A stretch of 64,000 nucleotides of DNA, taken from assembly GCF_030160075.1 (NCBI RefSeq), contig NZ_BSNQ01000005.1, positions 1-64,000 on the forward strand, given 5' to 3'. Shown piece after piece: positions 35,027-45,643 of the stretch; position 1 is the first letter of the stretch; each line of letters begins with the position of its first letter. The notes under the pieces were generated by a model. It had not been told where the DNA came from, did not search any database, and worked only from the letters and a program-made list of their open reading frames with translations. The position numbers and the translations under genes were made by a program. The DNA comes from Dyella lipolytica (lineage in GTDB: Bacteria > Pseudomonadota > Gammaproteobacteria > Xanthomonadales > Rhodanobacteraceae).

Positions 35027-36895
35027 TCAGAAGCTATCGGTGGCCGCGGTGTCGCCCAGATGCGGGGCTTCGCGCGCGGGAATGAAATCGCCGGTGATCA
35101 TCTGCGAGTAATTGGCTCCGGGACCGACCATGGGATACACGCCGGCATCCGGGTCGATCATCACTTCCAAGAACGCCGGGCCGTCGAACGCTAAAAATTC
35201 GGCGATGGTTGCGGCCAGCTCGTCGCGCTGCTCCAGCCGACGCGACCATGCGAAACCGTCCGCCTCAGCGGCGCGCACGAAATCCTTGCGATGAAGGCTT
35301 TTATCGGATGACGCGAAGCGGCCCTTGAAGAACAACTTCTGCCACTGCCGCACCATGCCGTCGCCGACGTTGTTGAGCACGACGATCTTCAGCGGCAAGC
35401 CATACGTCGTGACGGTTTCCAGCTCACCGAGGTTCATGCGGATGCTGGCATCGCCGTCGATATCGATGACCAGCGCATCGGGGCGTGCGAACTGCGCGCC
35501 GATTGCGGCGGGTAGACCGAAGCCCATCGTGCCCATCGAACCGGAGGTCAGCAGATGACGTGGCGCGCAGAAGTCGAGGTATTGCGCCGCCCACATCTGA
35601 TGCTGGCCCACACCGGTGCTGATGATCGCGCGCCCCTGGGTATGTCGATTGATCTCTTCCAGCACCGCGTTGGGCTGAATCAGTGCGCTATCGCGGTCGT
35701 AGTTCATGGCGTACGTCTGCTTGAGTGCGCGTACGTGGGCATGCCACTCGCTCGGCGCCGGCTGATGAAGATGTGCTTTGCCGTACTGCGTGAGTCGCTG
35801 CAGCGCGCGATCGAGCGGTCCTACGTGATGCCAATCGGCATGCTTGACCTTGTCGATTTCCGCTGGGTCGATATCGATATGTGCCACAAATTTTGCGCGT
35901 GGTGCGAACTGCGTGGGCACGCTAGCGACGCGGTCGTCAAAACGCGCGCCCAAGGCGAACAGGAAGTCGCAATCTTCCACGGCATAGTTGGCGTAAGCCG
36001 TACCGTGCATGCCAAGCATATGCAACGCCAGCGGTTCCGTAGTGTCGTAGCCGCCGATGCCCATCAACGTAGTGGTGACGGGCAACCCAAACGCCTCGAC
36101 GAAGGCGCGCAGCGCGGGTGCCGCGCCGCCGGCGACAATGCCGCCTCCGGCGTAGATAAGCGGACGCTTCGCGCGCGACAACGCAACAAAAAAGTTTGCG
36201 CATTCGGTATCGCTAAGCGTCGCCTGCTCCACGGCGCGCAAACGGGCGCGATAGCCCGGCAGCGGCAATTCGCCCCGGCCCTCGAAAAGGAGGGTGGCGT
36301 TCTGCACATCTTTGGGTACGTCCACCACCACCGGCCCAGGCCGTCCGCTGCGTGCGATGGTAAATGCGGTGCGTAACGTCGCTTCCAGCTGTGCGGCGTC
36401 GGTGACCAGAAATACATGCTTGGCGCACGCGCCCATGATGTTGCTGATCGGTGCTTCCTGGAACGCATCGCTGCCGATGGCCTGCGTAGCGACCTGTCCG
36501 CAAATGACGACCAGTGGAATCGAATCGGCCGTCGAATCGCGCACCGGGGTCACCATGTTGGTGGCGCCAGGGCCGGAGGTGACGACCGCCACGCCGACCT
36601 TGCCCGAGGCGCGCGCGTAGCCGGCCGCCATGAAACCTGCTCCCTGCTCGTTGGCCGGCACGATCAGCGGCATCGGTTCGCTACCGTCCGGTTTTAAATG
36701 TTCCGCGTTGTGACGGAACACCGCATCGTAGACCGGCAGGATCGCGCCGCCGGAATAGCCAAAAAGTACGTCGACACCTTCGTCAGCCAATACCTGTACG
36801 AGGACATCCGCACCACTCAGGCTCTTTCCTGCCAGTGGGTGACGCGCGGCGCCGATGTCGGCGCCGGCTGCGAATGATGGTTTCAGCATTGGCAT
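35027..36895 (-). CDS. ilvG: Acetolactate synthase large (catalytic) subunit
   Basis: A 622-residue thiamine-diphosphate enzyme condensing pyruvate with pyruvate or 2-oxobutanoate. The N-terminal Glu for cofactor activation lies in ANEQGAGFMAAGYAR, and the ThDP/Mg motif is IDGDASIRMNLGELETV. FAD-binding region residues and a C-terminal ThDP domain are complete with no frameshift. ATG at 36895 is used; a GTG at 36901 with GGGA five bases before it is an equal candidate. The 99-base gap to ilvC holds a GC-rich hairpin. Confidence 0.95.
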   Translation of the reverse strand: MPMLKPSFAAGADIGAARHPLAGKSLSGADVLVQVLADEGVDVLFGYSGGAILPVYDAVFRHNAEHLKPDGSEPMPLIVPANEQGAGFMAAGYARASGKVGVAVVTSGPGATNMVTPVRDSTADSIPLVVICGQVATQAIGSDAFQEAPISNIMGACAKHVFLVTDAAQLEATLRTAFTIARSGRPGPVVVDVPKDVQNATLLFEGRGELPLPGYRARLRAVEQATLSDTECANFFVALSRAKRPLIYAGGGIVAGGAAPALRAFVEAFGLPVTTTLMGIGGYDTTEPLALHMLGMHGTAYANYAVEDCDFLFALGARFDDRVASVPTQFAPRAKFVAHIDIDPAEIDKVKHADWHHVGPLDRALQRLTQYGKAHLHQPAPSEWHAHVRALKQTYAMNYDRDSALIQPNAVLEEINRHTQGRAIISTGVGQHQMWAAQYLDFCAPRHLLTSGSMGTMGFGLPAAIGAQFARPDALVIDIDGDASIRMNLGELETVTTYGLPLKIVVLNNVGDGMVRQWQKLFFKGRFASSDKSLHRKDFVRAAEADGFAWSRRLEQRDELAATIAEFLAFDGPAFLEVMIDPDAGVYPMVGPGANYSQMITGDFIPAREAPHLGDTAATDSF

Positions 36896-36947
36896 GTTCA
36901 CTACGGTCCCTTAGCGATGATCAGAATGTGCCGATAAGAGCCATGCA

Positions 36948-36985
36948 GCGCTCCCCCGCCGGAGGATGGGGGCGTGGGGGAGCGC
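36948..36985 (-). other. GC-rich hairpin between ilvC and ilvG
   Basis: GCGCTCCCCC (36948-36957) pairs with GGGGGAGCGC (36976-36985), and the loop has further CGCC/GGCG pairing. There is no T run on the minus strand, so it is more likely an RNA processing or stability element than a terminator. It lies in the largest non-coding gap of the branched-chain operon. Confidence 0.6.
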
Positions 36986-36994
36986 CGCATGGGG

Positions 36995-38011
36995 TTAACC
37001 AACCTTCTTCAATGGCGCGGGTTCGGACTTTGCGCCGGTCTGCAACCACGGCATGCGTGCGCGCAACTTCGCGCCGACTTGCTCGATCGGGTGATCGAGG
37101 TCCGCCTGCTTCAGCCGTTTGTAGTTCGGTAGACCCGCGTTGTATTCGGCGATCCAGTTGCGCGCGAAGGTGCCGTCCTGGATGTCTTTCAGCACAGCCT
37201 TCATGCGCTCTTTGGTCGCGGCATCCACGATGCGTGGACCGCTGACGTAGTCGCCGTACTGCGCGGTCTCCGAGACGAACTCGAGCATGCGAGTGATGCC
37301 GCCTTCGTAGAACAAATCCACGATCAGCTTCAGTTCGTGCAGTACTTCGTAATAGGCGATCTCGGGCTGGTAGCCGGCTTCGACCAAGGTTTCGAAACCC
37401 TTCAGCACCAGTTCGCTGGCGCCGCCGCATAGCACAGCCTGTTCGCCGAACAGATCGGTTTCGGTTTCTTCTTTGAAGTCGGTCTTGATCAGCATCGCAC
37501 GCGCACCGCCGATGCCGGCCGCATAGGCCTTGGCCTTCTCTTCCGCGTGACCGCTCTGGTCCTGATGCACGGCGTAGACGCAGGGCACGCCGCGACCGCG
37601 TTCGTATTCGCTGCGCACCAGTGCGCCGGGACCTTTCGGTGCGACCAGGACGACGTCGATATCCGCACGCGGCTCGATTTGCTTGAAGTGCACGTTGAAA
37701 CCGTGTGCGAACAGCAACGCGGCACCCGCTTTGATGTTGGGTTCGATCGACTGCTTGTACAGCGTGGGCTGCACCATGTCCGGCGTCAGCACGGCGACCA
37801 GATCCGCGCCGCGTACGGCTTCGGCAGGTTCGACCACGTGGAAACCGTCGGCCACGGCCTTGTGCCAGGTGGGACCATTCGGGCGCAGACCGACCACGAC
37901 ATCCAGGCCGGAGTTCTTGAGGTTGAGGGCGTGGGCGCGGCCCTGGCTGCCGTAGCCGAGAACGGCGATGCGCGCCTTGGCGAGCGTATCGGTGGTGGCG
38001 GTGCTGCTCAT
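36995..38011 (-). CDS. ilvC: Ketol-acid reductoisomerase
   Basis: A 338-residue class I (short) enzyme that isomerises and reduces acetolactate or acetohydroxybutyrate with NADPH. The nucleotide-binding loop is [17 protein letters not shown], followed by [12 protein letters not shown] and the Mg-binding helices ([13 protein letters not shown]). It overlaps the ilvD stop by four bases. Length is standard for the short form. Confidence 0.97.
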   Translation of the reverse strand: MSSTATTDTLAKARIAVLGYGSQGRAHALNLKNSGLDVVVGLRPNGPTWHKAVADGFHVVEPAEAVRGADLVAVLTPDMVQPTLYKQSIEPNIKAGAALLFAHGFNVHFKQIEPRADIDVVLVAPKGPGALVRSEYERGRGVPCVYAVHQDQSGHAEEKAKAYAAGIGGARAMLIKTDFKEETETDLFGEQAVLCGGASELVLKGFETLVEAGYQPEIAYYEVLHELKLIVDLFYEGGITRMLEFVSETAQYGDYVSGPRIVDAATKERMKAVLKDIQDGTFARNWIAEYNAGLPNYKRLKQADLDHPIEQVGAKLRARMPWLQTGAKSEPAPLKKVG

Positions 38012-39738
38012 GCGGTAACTCCTGCGGTGGTCTTTGTCGTGGTGTGTTGTGCTTGCGGCCGTGGGGACACGGCAGTATTCGGATGGGTGGTGGCGCCGTC
38101 GGAAGCGGAGCCGACCAGACGCGCGTACTTGGCAAGCGCGCCGTGCGTGACTTTCGCAACGGGTGCTTTCCAGCCGGCGCGGCGGCTTTCAAGATCGGCG
38201 TCGGTGCGCAGTTCACGGCGGTCGCCGTCGATGAAGATGCGATCGCCGTCGTGCAGCAGTGCAATGGGGCCGCCGCGTGCCGCTTCGGGCGCGATGTGGC
38301 CGACCATGAAGCCATGCGTGGCGCCGGAGAAGCGCCCGTCGGTAATGAGACCGACGTCATTGCCGAGGCCGCGACCCACGAGTGCAGCAGTGACGCCGAG
38401 CATTTCGCGCATGCCCGGGCCGCCGGCGGGGCCTTCGTTGCGGATCACGATCACATCGCCGGGTTTGATCTTGCCGCCCTGCACCGCGGCGAAAGCTTCT
38501 TCCTCGCTTTCGAAAACGCGCGCGACACCTTCGAAGTGATTGGCGCCTTTGCCGGCAAGTTTCAGGATGCAACCTTCCGGTGCGAGATTGCCGTATAGGA
38601 TCGAATAGCCTCCGCGCGGTTTCAGCGGCTGTTTCACCGGATGCACCACGTCCTGTTTCTCGGCGCGCGGCGCAGCGGCGCATTCCTCGTACAGGCTGCG
38701 GCCGGTAACCGTGGGACGATCTTCGAGCATGCCTTCGGCGATCAATTCCTGCGCGACGCGTGCGCTACCACCAGCGCCAAACAACTCGACAGCCGTGTAA
38801 CGACCGCCCGGCAACAGGTCGGCAATCACAGGCGTGTGCACGGAGGCGGGTTCGAAATCCTCGATCGTCCACGGCACGCCGGCTTCGCGGGCAATCGCCA
38901 GCAAATGCAACACGGCATTGGTCGAACCCGCCGTCGCAGCAACCATGCGTGCGGCGTTTTGGAACGCGGTGCGGTCGAGAATACCGAGTGGCTTGCGCTG
39001 CTGGCGCAGGCAATCCATCACCAGCTCGCCGCAACGGAAGGCTGCATGCGCCTTGGCCGGGTGCGTTGCGGGAATATCATTGAAGCCCATCGGCGACAGG
39101 CCCAAGGCCTGCATCACCATCGCCATCGTGTTGGCGGTGAACTGGCCGCCACAGGCGCCGGCGCCGGGGCAGGCGTCCTTTTCGACCGCGGCCAGTTCTG
39201 CATCGTCGATCTTGCCCGCACCGTGTGCGCCGACGGCTTCGAACACCTGCTGGATGGTGATCGGATGGTTGTTGTGCGTGCCGTGCGCGATGCTTCCGCC
39301 ATACAGCGCGACCGCGGGAATATTCAAGCGCGCCATCGCCATCGCCGCGGCGGGAATGGTTTTGTCGCAGCCGCACAGCACCACCATCGCGTCGAGGCAA
39401 TGGCCATCGACGGCCAACTCGATCGAATCGGTGATCACTTCGCGACTGATCAGCGATGCGCGCATGCCTGGCGTGCCCATCGCAATGCCGTCGGTCACGG
39501 CAATCGTGTTGAACTCGATCGGTGTGCCGCCCGCCGCACGAATGCCGGCCGCCGCATGCTCGGCCAATTCACGCAGATTGAGATTGCACGGGCTGACATT
39601 GGACCAGGTGTGCACCACCGCCACCAGCGGCTTGCTGATATCGCTATCCTGCAGGCCGGTAGCACGCAACATGGCGCGCGCCGGGGCACGGTCGGGGCCG
39701 GTTTTGATCAGATCGCTACGCATCATGCCCTCGCTCAT
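38008..39738 (-). CDS. ilvD: Dihydroxy-acid dehydratase
   Basis: A 576-residue Fe-S enzyme making the 2-oxo acids of valine and isoleucine. The cluster-binding cysteines are in [12 protein letters not shown] and [14 protein letters not shown] further conserved block is [18 protein letters not shown]-terminal tail of about 25 Thr/Pro-rich residues goes beyond the usual end. ATG 39738 overlaps the leuB stop (ATGA), its own stop overlaps the ilvC start. Confidence 0.96.
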   Translation of the reverse strand: MSEGMMRSDLIKTGPDRAPARAMLRATGLQDSDISKPLVAVVHTWSNVSPCNLNLRELAEHAAAGIRAAGGTPIEFNTIAVTDGIAMGTPGMRASLISREVITDSIELAVDGHCLDAMVVLCGCDKTIPAAAMAMARLNIPAVALYGGSIAHGTHNNHPITIQQVFEAVGAHGAGKIDDAELAAVEKDACPGAGACGGQFTANTMAMVMQALGLSPMGFNDIPATHPAKAHAAFRCGELVMDCLRQQRKPLGILDRTAFQNAARMVAATAGSTNAVLHLLAIAREAGVPWTIEDFEPASVHTPVIADLLPGGRYTAVELFGAGGSARVAQELIAEGMLEDRPTVTGRSLYEECAAAPRAEKQDVVHPVKQPLKPRGGYSILYGNLAPEGCILKLAGKGANHFEGVARVFESEEEAFAAVQGGKIKPGDVIVIRNEGPAGGPGMREMLGVTAALVGRGLGNDVGLITDGRFSGATHGFMVGHIAPEAARGGPIALLHDGDRIFIDGDRRELRTDADLESRRAGWKAPVAKVTHGALAKYARLVGSASDGATTHPNTAVSPRPQAQHTTTKTTAGVTA

Positions 39739-40826
39739 CCGCACGCGCGCAGACCGCACAAAAAGGCGGGTGTGGCCACGTCGTCCAGCGCCTTGATCAC
39801 CGCATCGCGCATGTCGCCGGTGCTGGCCTTGCCGCCGATATCGCGGCTGTGCGGACCATTGGTCAGCACATGACTGACGGCGGCTTCGATGGTCGTCGCT
39901 TCGATGTCCAGTCCCAGCGAATGGCGCAGCAGCAGCGCTGCGGAAAGAATGGCGCCCAGCGGATTGGCGACGCTCTGTCCGGCGATGTCCGGCGCCGAGC
40001 CGTGAATTGGCTCGTACAAGCCAACCTTGCCTTCACCCAGCGACGCGGATGGCAACAGGCCGAGTGAACCGGCCAGCGCGGCGGCCTCGTCGGTGAGGAT
40101 GTCGCCAAACAGATTCTCGGTGACGATCACGTCGTAGCGTGATGGCTGCGTCAGCAAGAGCATCGCCATCGAATCGACCAGCTGATGTTCCAGTTTTACG
40201 TCCGGATACTCCGCGGCGATGCGCGTCACCGTGCTGCGCCATAGACGCGAGGTTTCCAGTACATTGGCCTTGTCCACGGACGTCACCTGCTGACGGCGAT
40301 CGCGCGCCAGCTCGAACGCGCGGCGCGTGACGCGCTCGACTTCGGCCACGGTGTACTTGCACTCATCGGTCGCGGTATCGATGGTGCGCGTCTTGGCGCC
40401 GAAATAAGCGCCGCCGGTAAGTTCGCGCACGAACAGCACGTCAACGTTTTTCAACTTCTCGTTCTTCAACGGCGACAGCGAGGCCAGTGCGGGATGCACC
40501 TGCAGCGGACGCAGATTGGCGAAGACGCCGAGCGCGGCACGCAGTGCGAGCAGGCCCTGTTCCGGACGCACGGGTGCGTGCGGATCGGACCATTTCGGGC
40601 CGCCGACCGCGCCGAGCAGCACCGCATCGGCGTGCTTGCAGGCTTCCAGCGTGGCTGCCGGAAGCGGCTCGCCGGTCGCGTCGATCGCGCAACCGCCGAT
40701 GGCGTGCGCTTCAAACTCAAACGTATGACCGCTGCGCTCCGCAACGGCTTCCAGTACGGCGACTGCCGCTTCGATAACTTCCGGGCCTACGCCGTCGCCG
40801 GGCAGGGTAACGATGCGCGCCTTCAT
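39735..40826 (-). CDS. leuB: 3-isopropylmalate dehydrogenase
   Basis: A 363-residue NAD-dependent decarboxylating dehydrogenase of leucine synthesis. It opens with [14 protein letters not shown] and contains the substrate motif [11 protein letters not shown]-type ([15 protein letters not shown]) and the metal/NAD signature [21 protein letters not shown]. The start ATGA-overlaps leuD and the stop ATGA-overlaps ilvD. Confidence 0.97.
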   Translation of the reverse strand: MKARIVTLPGDGVGPEVIEAAVAVLEAVAERSGHTFEFEAHAIGGCAIDATGEPLPAATLEACKHADAVLLGAVGGPKWSDPHAPVRPEQGLLALRAALGVFANLRPLQVHPALASLSPLKNEKLKNVDVLFVRELTGGAYFGAKTRTIDTATDECKYTVAEVERVTRRAFELARDRRQQVTSVDKANVLETSRLWRSTVTRIAAEYPDVKLEHQLVDSMAMLLLTQPSRYDVIVTENLFGDILTDEAAALAGSLGLLPSASLGEGKVGLYEPIHGSAPDIAGQSVANPLGAILSAALLLRHSLGLDIEATTIEAAVSHVLTNGPHSRDIGGKASTGDMRDAVIKALDDVATPAFLCGLRACG

Positions 40827-41407
40827 GCCGCTTTCTCCTGTTGCTGTTCGTAATGAGTGATTGCGTCGGCCTGTTGCAGCAGGAAGCCGAGCTGGTCGAC
40901 ACCGTTGAGCAGGCAATGCCGCGCGAACGGTTCCAGCTGAAAGTGGATGCGTCCGCCATCCGGCAGCTCGATGGCCTGTTCACGCACGTCGATGGAAAGT
41001 TCGATGCCGGGGTTTTTGAGCAGCCAGTTGTGCTCCGCGTCGTCGAGCACGATGGCCAATAGGCCGTTCTTCAGCGCGTTGCCGCGGAAGATGTCCGCGA
41101 TCTCGCTGCACAGCACCGCTTGGATGCCATAGTCGAGCAGCGCCCACGGTGCGTGTTCGCGCGAGGAGCCACAGCCGAAGTTGCGGCCGGCGACGAGAAT
41201 GCCGCAGCCGCGCGCTGCCGGTTTGTTGAGCGGGAAATCGGGGTTGTCGCTGCCGTCCTGGAGGTAGCGCCAATCCTGGAAGCAATGCTTGCCCAGGCCG
41301 CTGCGTTCGGTGGTGGTAAGAAAGCGCGCGGGGATGATGCGGTCGGTGTCGATGTTTTCGTCGACCAGCACGGCGGTGCGCGAATGAATGCGCGTTACGG
41401 ATGTCAT
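40823..41407 (-). CDS. leuD: 3-isopropylmalate dehydratase small subunit
   Basis: A 194-residue swivel-domain subunit of isopropylmalate isomerase. It has [35 protein letters not shown] and the closing hydrophobic segment. Pairs with LeuC, whose stop overlaps its ATG by four bases. Confidence 0.97.
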   Translation of the reverse strand: MTSVTRIHSRTAVLVDENIDTDRIIPARFLTTTERSGLGKHCFQDWRYLQDGSDNPDFPLNKPAARGCGILVAGRNFGCGSSREHAPWALLDYGIQAVLCSEIADIFRGNALKNGLLAIVLDDAEHNWLLKNPGIELSIDVREQAIELPDGGRIHFQLEPFARHCLLNGVDQLGFLLQQADAITHYEQQQEKAA

Positions 41408-42816
41408 GCGGCGGCCTCCGTCAGGTATTCGCGTGGATCGGCAATCGCGCCGGCAATCGCGGAAGCGGCCGCCGTAGCGGGGCTTGCCAGCACGGTGCGC
41501 GCACCTTTGCCTTGGCGGCCTTCGAAGTTGCGATTGGACGTGCTGACGACGAGCTGGCCCGGTTGTGCGAGATCGCCGTTCATCGCGATGCACATCGAAC
41601 AGCCCGGTATGCGCCATTCCGCGCCGGCAGCGAGAAACACGTCATGCAGGCCTTCGCGTTCCGCATCGCGACGCACGGCTTCGGAGCCCGGCACGACCAG
41701 CATGCGCACGCCGCTGGCGATGTGTCGGCCGCGCAGCACATTCGCCGCTTCGCGCAGGTCCGACAGACGCGAGTTGGTGCAGCTGCCGATGAATACGACG
41801 TCGACAGCGGTGCCTTGCATCGGCTGGTTCGGCTTGCCTTGCATGTAATCCAGCGCACGTTGTTCCTGTGCGTTGCGCGCGGCGGGGATGGGCTTGTCCA
41901 TCGCAATAGCCATGCCCGGATGCGTGCCGTAGGTGACCGTGGGGCGTACTTGGCTGGCATCGATGCGCACTTCGCGGTCGTACACCGCGTCAACGTCGCT
42001 ATGCAGGCCGCGCCAACGCTGCACGGCGGCGTCCCATGCCGCGCCCTGCGGTACGTTGGGACGTCCCTTCAACCAGGCGAAGGTGGTTTCGTCCGGTGCG
42101 ATCAATCCCGCACGAGCGCCGGCTTCGATCGACATGTTGCAAATCGTCATGCGCTCTTCCATCGACAAGGCCTCGATGGCTGCGCCGCGATACTCGAGTA
42201 CGTGGCCCGTGCCGCCGTCGACGCCGATCTCGCCGATGATGTGCAGGATCAGATCCTTCGCGCCCACGCCGCGCGGCAGTTTGCCGTCGACATGGATCGC
42301 GAAGGTTTTCGGTTTGCGTTGCAGCAGGCATTGCGTGGCCATGACATGGCCGACTTCGGTGGTGCCGATGCCGAAGGCCAGCGCACCGAATGCACCGTGC
42401 GTGGAGGTGTGGCTGTCGCCGCAGACAATCGTCATGCCCGGCTGGGTGGCGCCGAGTTCGGGACCGATCACGTGCACGATGCCGCGATCGCTGCTATCCC
42501 AGCCATAGAGCTTTACGCCGAATTCGCGACAGTTCGTTTCCAGCTGCGCGACCTGCGCTTTGGCTTCGGCGTTCGCGTAGGGGCGTTCGCCGTTTGCCTG
42601 CGCGGGCAACGTTGGGGTGGAATGATCTAGCGTAGCCAGCGTGCGATCGGGACGACGCAGTTTCAGGTCACGCTCGCGCAATTCGCTGAAAGCCTGCGGT
42701 GAGGTGACTTCATGCACCAAGTGCAGGTCGATGTAGAGCACCGCCGGTGTGTCGACGGTTTCGGTCGCGACGACATGAGCGTCCCAGATTTTTTCAAATA
42801 GCGTGCGCGCGCTCAT
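41404..42816 (-). CDS. leuC: 3-isopropylmalate dehydratase large subunit
   Basis: A 470-residue aconitase-family subunit with a [4Fe-4S] cluster. Signatures are [35 protein letters not shown] and GCSMCIAMN, which together give the three cluster cysteines. Length matches E. coli LeuC (466). ATGA overlaps at both ends. Confidence 0.97.
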   Translation of the reverse strand: MSARTLFEKIWDAHVVATETVDTPAVLYIDLHLVHEVTSPQAFSELRERDLKLRRPDRTLATLDHSTPTLPAQANGERPYANAEAKAQVAQLETNCREFGVKLYGWDSSDRGIVHVIGPELGATQPGMTIVCGDSHTSTHGAFGALAFGIGTTEVGHVMATQCLLQRKPKTFAIHVDGKLPRGVGAKDLILHIIGEIGVDGGTGHVLEYRGAAIEALSMEERMTICNMSIEAGARAGLIAPDETTFAWLKGRPNVPQGAAWDAAVQRWRGLHSDVDAVYDREVRIDASQVRPTVTYGTHPGMAIAMDKPIPAARNAQEQRALDYMQGKPNQPMQGTAVDVVFIGSCTNSRLSDLREAANVLRGRHIASGVRMLVVPGSEAVRRDAEREGLHDVFLAAGAEWRIPGCSMCIAMNGDLAQPGQLVVSTSNRNFEGRQGKGARTVLASPATAAASAIAGAIADPREYLTEAAA

Positions 42817-43751
42817 GCGGCCTCCTCGGCGCGATTGGTTTCTACATGGGTAAGCCAGCCGTAACGGTCTTGCGTGCGGCCGTTGAACAAACCGAAGAAG
42901 GCATCGCGCAGCGCGCGCGTGATCGGGCCAGGTGTGCCGCTGCCAACGTTCTTGCGGTCGACCGAACGTACGGGTGTGATTTCCGCAGCCGTGCCGGTCA
43001 TGAACACTTCGTCGGCGCTGTAGAGCGCTTCGCGCGGCAGATCGCGTTCTTCGACGGAAAGGCCAAGATCGCCGGCGAGCGTGATGACGGTGTCGCGTGT
43101 GATGCCGGCGAGAATGCCCGCGCTAGAGGGCGGCGTAAGCAATTTGCCGCGCTTGACCAGGAATAGGTTTTCGCCTGCGCCTTCACTGAGCAAACCGTTG
43201 TGCCCCAGCGCGATACCTTCGTCAAAACCGCCGCGGCGCGCCTCCAGTCCGATCAGTTGGCTGCTGAGGTAGTTACCGCCTGCTTTCGCCCAGCTAGGGA
43301 TCGTGTTGGGCGCCGGACGATGCCACGACGAAACACACACGTCCGCGCCGACTTCGGCTGCCTCGCCGAGATAAGCACCCCATTCCAAAGCCATGATCGC
43401 GACGTCGACGGGCGCACCGTCCCTGGGGAGAACGCCGAGCCCGCCGGCGCCGCGAAAGACAATCGGTCGTACATAAGCGGATGCCATCCGATTGGCGCGA
43501 ATCAATTCCAGGCAGGCTTCATCGATCTGCTGTTCGCTATAACCGATCTCGATCTCGTACACGCGCGCCGATTCGAACAGGCGGCGCGTGTGATCGGCGA
43601 GGCGAAAATACGCAGGACCGTCGGGCGTGGCATACACGCGCTCGCCTTCGAAGACGGATGAGCCGTAATGCAGCGCATGCGTGCTGACGTGGACCGTGGC
43701 TTCGGCCCAGGGCTTGATGCGCCCGTTGTGCCAAAGAAAGGGCGTACTCAT
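42813..43751 (-). CDS. ilvE: Branched-chain amino acid aminotransferase
   Basis: A 312-residue fold-type IV PLP transaminase performing the last step to leucine, valine and isoleucine. The cofactor Lys is in [13 protein letters not shown], the family [15 protein letters not shown] and [16 protein letters not shown] are conserved, and length is near E. coli IlvE (309). It is placed between leuA and leuC, with ATGA overlaps on both sides. Confidence 0.97.
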   Translation of the reverse strand: MSTPFLWHNGRIKPWAEATVHVSTHALHYGSSVFEGERVYATPDGPAYFRLADHTRRLFESARVYEIEIGYSEQQIDEACLELIRANRMASAYVRPIVFRGAGGLGVLPRDGAPVDVAIMALEWGAYLGEAAEVGADVCVSSWHRPAPNTIPSWAKAGGNYLSSQLIGLEARRGGFDEGIALGHNGLLSEGAGENLFLVKRGKLLTPPSSAGILAGITRDTVITLAGDLGLSVEERDLPREALYSADEVFMTGTAAEITPVRSVDRKNVGSGTPGPITRALRDAFFGLFNGRTQDRYGWLTHVETNRAEEAA

Positions 43752-45355
43752 ACGGAAACTCCTTGCAATGGCGCGGCATTGGCGTGTCGTTCGATGCCTT
43801 GCCGTTCGATGCGATTGACGATGGCGAGCGCGGCATGCGCGGTCGCTTCGATGATGTCGGTGCTCACGCTGCTGCCGTTCCAGTCGTGCCTCGCGTGGCG
43901 CGCGGTGAGTTGCGCATAGCCTTGCGCATCGCCGCCCTCGCTCATTGCGCGGACCTGGAAACGGGTCAACACCATGTCGGTGCCGGTGGCGCGCTCGATC
44001 GCACGCAGCACAGCGTCCACCGGACCATCGCCGATGGCGGCTTCGCCGACTTTGCGGCCGTCGTCATGGATCAGCTTTACCGTCGCCGAAGCGCTGCTAC
44101 CCAAGTGCGAACTGGTGTTGAGCTGATCGAGGCGCCACGGGCCCGTGGCATCCGGATCCAAGCCCAGGGCCAATGCCTCGAGATCCTCGTCGCGAATATC
44201 GCGTTTGCGATCGGCGAGTGCTTTGAAAAGCTTGAAAACGCCGTCGAGGGCCGCGTCGTCCAACGAGTGGCCGAGTGCTTCCAGACGCTGACGCAGCGCA
44301 TGGCGGCCGGAATGCTTGCCGAGCACCAGGGTCGTCGCGGCAATGCCGACGTCCTCCGGGCGCATGATTTCGTAGGTGCCGCGATGCTTGAGCATGCCGT
44401 GCTGGTGAATGCCCGACTCGTGCGCGAACGCGTTTTCGCCCACGACTGCCTTGTTGCGCGGCACGGCCTGGCCGGTCACCTGGGTCAGCAGGCGCGAAGT
44501 GGGATACAGCTTGCGCGTGTCGATGCGCGTATGGAGGCCGAAATGCGGGGCGCGCACCTTCAGCGCCATCACGATTTCTTCCAGCGCCGCATTGCCGGCG
44601 CGCTCGCCGATGCCATTGATGGTGCACTCCACTTGCCGCGCGCCGGCACTCACTGCGGCCAGGCTGTTGGCCACGGCCATGCCCAGGTCGTCATGGCAAT
44701 GCGTGGAGAACACGGCCTTATGCGCATCGCGCACGTGGCGACGCAGGTAGGTGAACAACTCCACCATTTCGGCAGGCGTGGTGTAGCCCACCGTGTCAGG
44801 CGCGTTGAGCGTGGTGGCGCCGGCGGCGATCGCGGCACTGAACACTTCGACCAGAAATTCCGGCTCGGTGCGCAGTGCATCTTCCGCGGAAAATTCGACA
44901 TCCGCGCAGTATTTGCGGGCGCGCTCGATGGACGCGACAGCCGTATCCAGCACCTGTGCCTTGCTCATGCCCAGCTTGTGCTCGCGGTGCAGCGGGCTGG
45001 TGGAGAGAAACAGGTGGATGCGCGCGTGCCGTGCGCGTTCGAGTGCACGTGCAGAGGTGTCGATATCGCCGTTCTGGCAGCGTGCGAGTGCGCACACCGT
45101 GGTGTTGCGCAACGTGCGCGCGATTTCTTCGACAGCGGCGAAATCGTCCGGGGAAGCCTGCGGAAAACCGGCTTCGAGGATATCCACGCCTAGCGCTTCC
45201 AGCGCTTGTGCCATGCACAATTTCGCGCGCCGGTCCATGGAAAAACCGGGCGCTTGCTCGCCGTCGCGCAAGGTGGTGTCGAAGATGCGTACGCGATCTT
45301 CGGCGCTTTCTCCACCTTGGTCGTTGTCGTTCGGTTGTGCTGTTTCGGGGGTCAT
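43748..45355 (-). CDS. leuA: 2-isopropylmalate synthase
   Basis: A 535-residue enzyme condensing acetyl-CoA with 2-oxoisovalerate, the first committed step to leucine. The catalytic domain begins RIFDTTLRDGEQAPG and has the HCHDDLGMAVANS metal-binding stretch; a C-terminal LeuA dimer/allosteric domain runs from about residue 390. ATG 45355 is preceded by GGAGCC. First structural gene of the operon, 36 bases after the attenuator terminator. Confidence 0.97.
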   Translation of the reverse strand: MTPETAQPNDNDQGGESAEDRVRIFDTTLRDGEQAPGFSMDRRAKLCMAQALEALGVDILEAGFPQASPDDFAAVEEIARTLRNTTVCALARCQNGDIDTSARALERARHARIHLFLSTSPLHREHKLGMSKAQVLDTAVASIERARKYCADVEFSAEDALRTEPEFLVEVFSAAIAAGATTLNAPDTVGYTTPAEMVELFTYLRRHVRDAHKAVFSTHCHDDLGMAVANSLAAVSAGARQVECTINGIGERAGNAALEEIVMALKVRAPHFGLHTRIDTRKLYPTSRLLTQVTGQAVPRNKAVVGENAFAHESGIHQHGMLKHRGTYEIMRPEDVGIAATTLVLGKHSGRHALRQRLEALGHSLDDAALDGVFKLFKALADRKRDIRDEDLEALALGLDPDATGPWRLDQLNTSSHLGSSASATVKLIHDDGRKVGEAAIGDGPVDAVLRAIERATGTDMVLTRFQVRAMSEGGDAQGYAQLTARHARHDWNGSSVSTDIIEATAHAALAIVNRIERQGIERHANAAPLQGVSV

Positions 45356-45390
45356 GCCTGGCTCCGTTTGGGGCGGTGCCGAGGGGCAAC

Positions 45391-45423
45391 AAAAAACCCC
45401 GCATCCTGATCGGGTGCGGGGTT
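45391..45423 (-). terminator. Attenuator terminator of the branched-chain operon
   Basis: On the minus strand AACCCCGCACCC pairs with GGATGCGGGGTT, closed by a short loop and followed by six T. It precedes leuA by 36 bases. Its 5' arm can alternatively pair with GGTGCGGG at 45480-45473, at the end of the leader peptide frame. Confidence 0.9.
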
Positions 45424-45468
45424 CTTCGGGGTATCTAGGTTAGTTTTGCTTTACCTTGACACGCGCCC

Positions 45469-45606
45469 TCAGCCCGCACCTCCGTTGGTAATAAGGAGTA
45501 CGAGTACGAGGGGAAGAAGAAGCAGGCCACCGAAGGGCAGCAGATCCATGTCCGTCGGTGGACGGATCGCACGGGTCACATAACGGTGGCTGTTGCGCTG
45601 CGGCAT
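45469..45606 (-). CDS. Leader peptide of the leu-ilv attenuator
   Basis: A 45-codon frame, or 26 codons from a second ATG at 45549. The C-terminal half is LLLLPLVLVLLITNGGAG: seven of its first eleven residues are Leu, with two Val and an Ile, all three end products of the operon. Its stop lies 46 bases before the terminator hairpin. If the TTGACA promoter is used, the first ATG falls nearly at the transcript start, so either a leaderless start or the internal ATG is used. The identity as a control peptide follows from codon content and position. Confidence 0.82.
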   Translation of the reverse strand: MPQRNSHRYVTRAIRPPTDMDLLPFGGLLLLPLVLVLLITNGGAG

Positions 45607-45614
45607 GTCGTCGA

Positions 45615-45643
45615 CCCTAAGGCACGCTGTAACGACGTGTCAA
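45615..45643 (-). promoter_or_regulatory. Candidate promoter of the branched-chain operon
   Basis: TTGACA (45643-45638) and TTAGGG (45620-45615) are 17 bases apart on the minus strand. The -35 box is perfect, the -10 box poor (TTAGGG against TATAAT). Transcription would start around 45608. Confidence 0.55.

Noticed and set aside
45439-45480. Possible riboswitch (T-box or Leu sensor) before leuA
   Set aside because: The elements fit peptide-based attenuation and no T-box consensus or known aptamer was seen.
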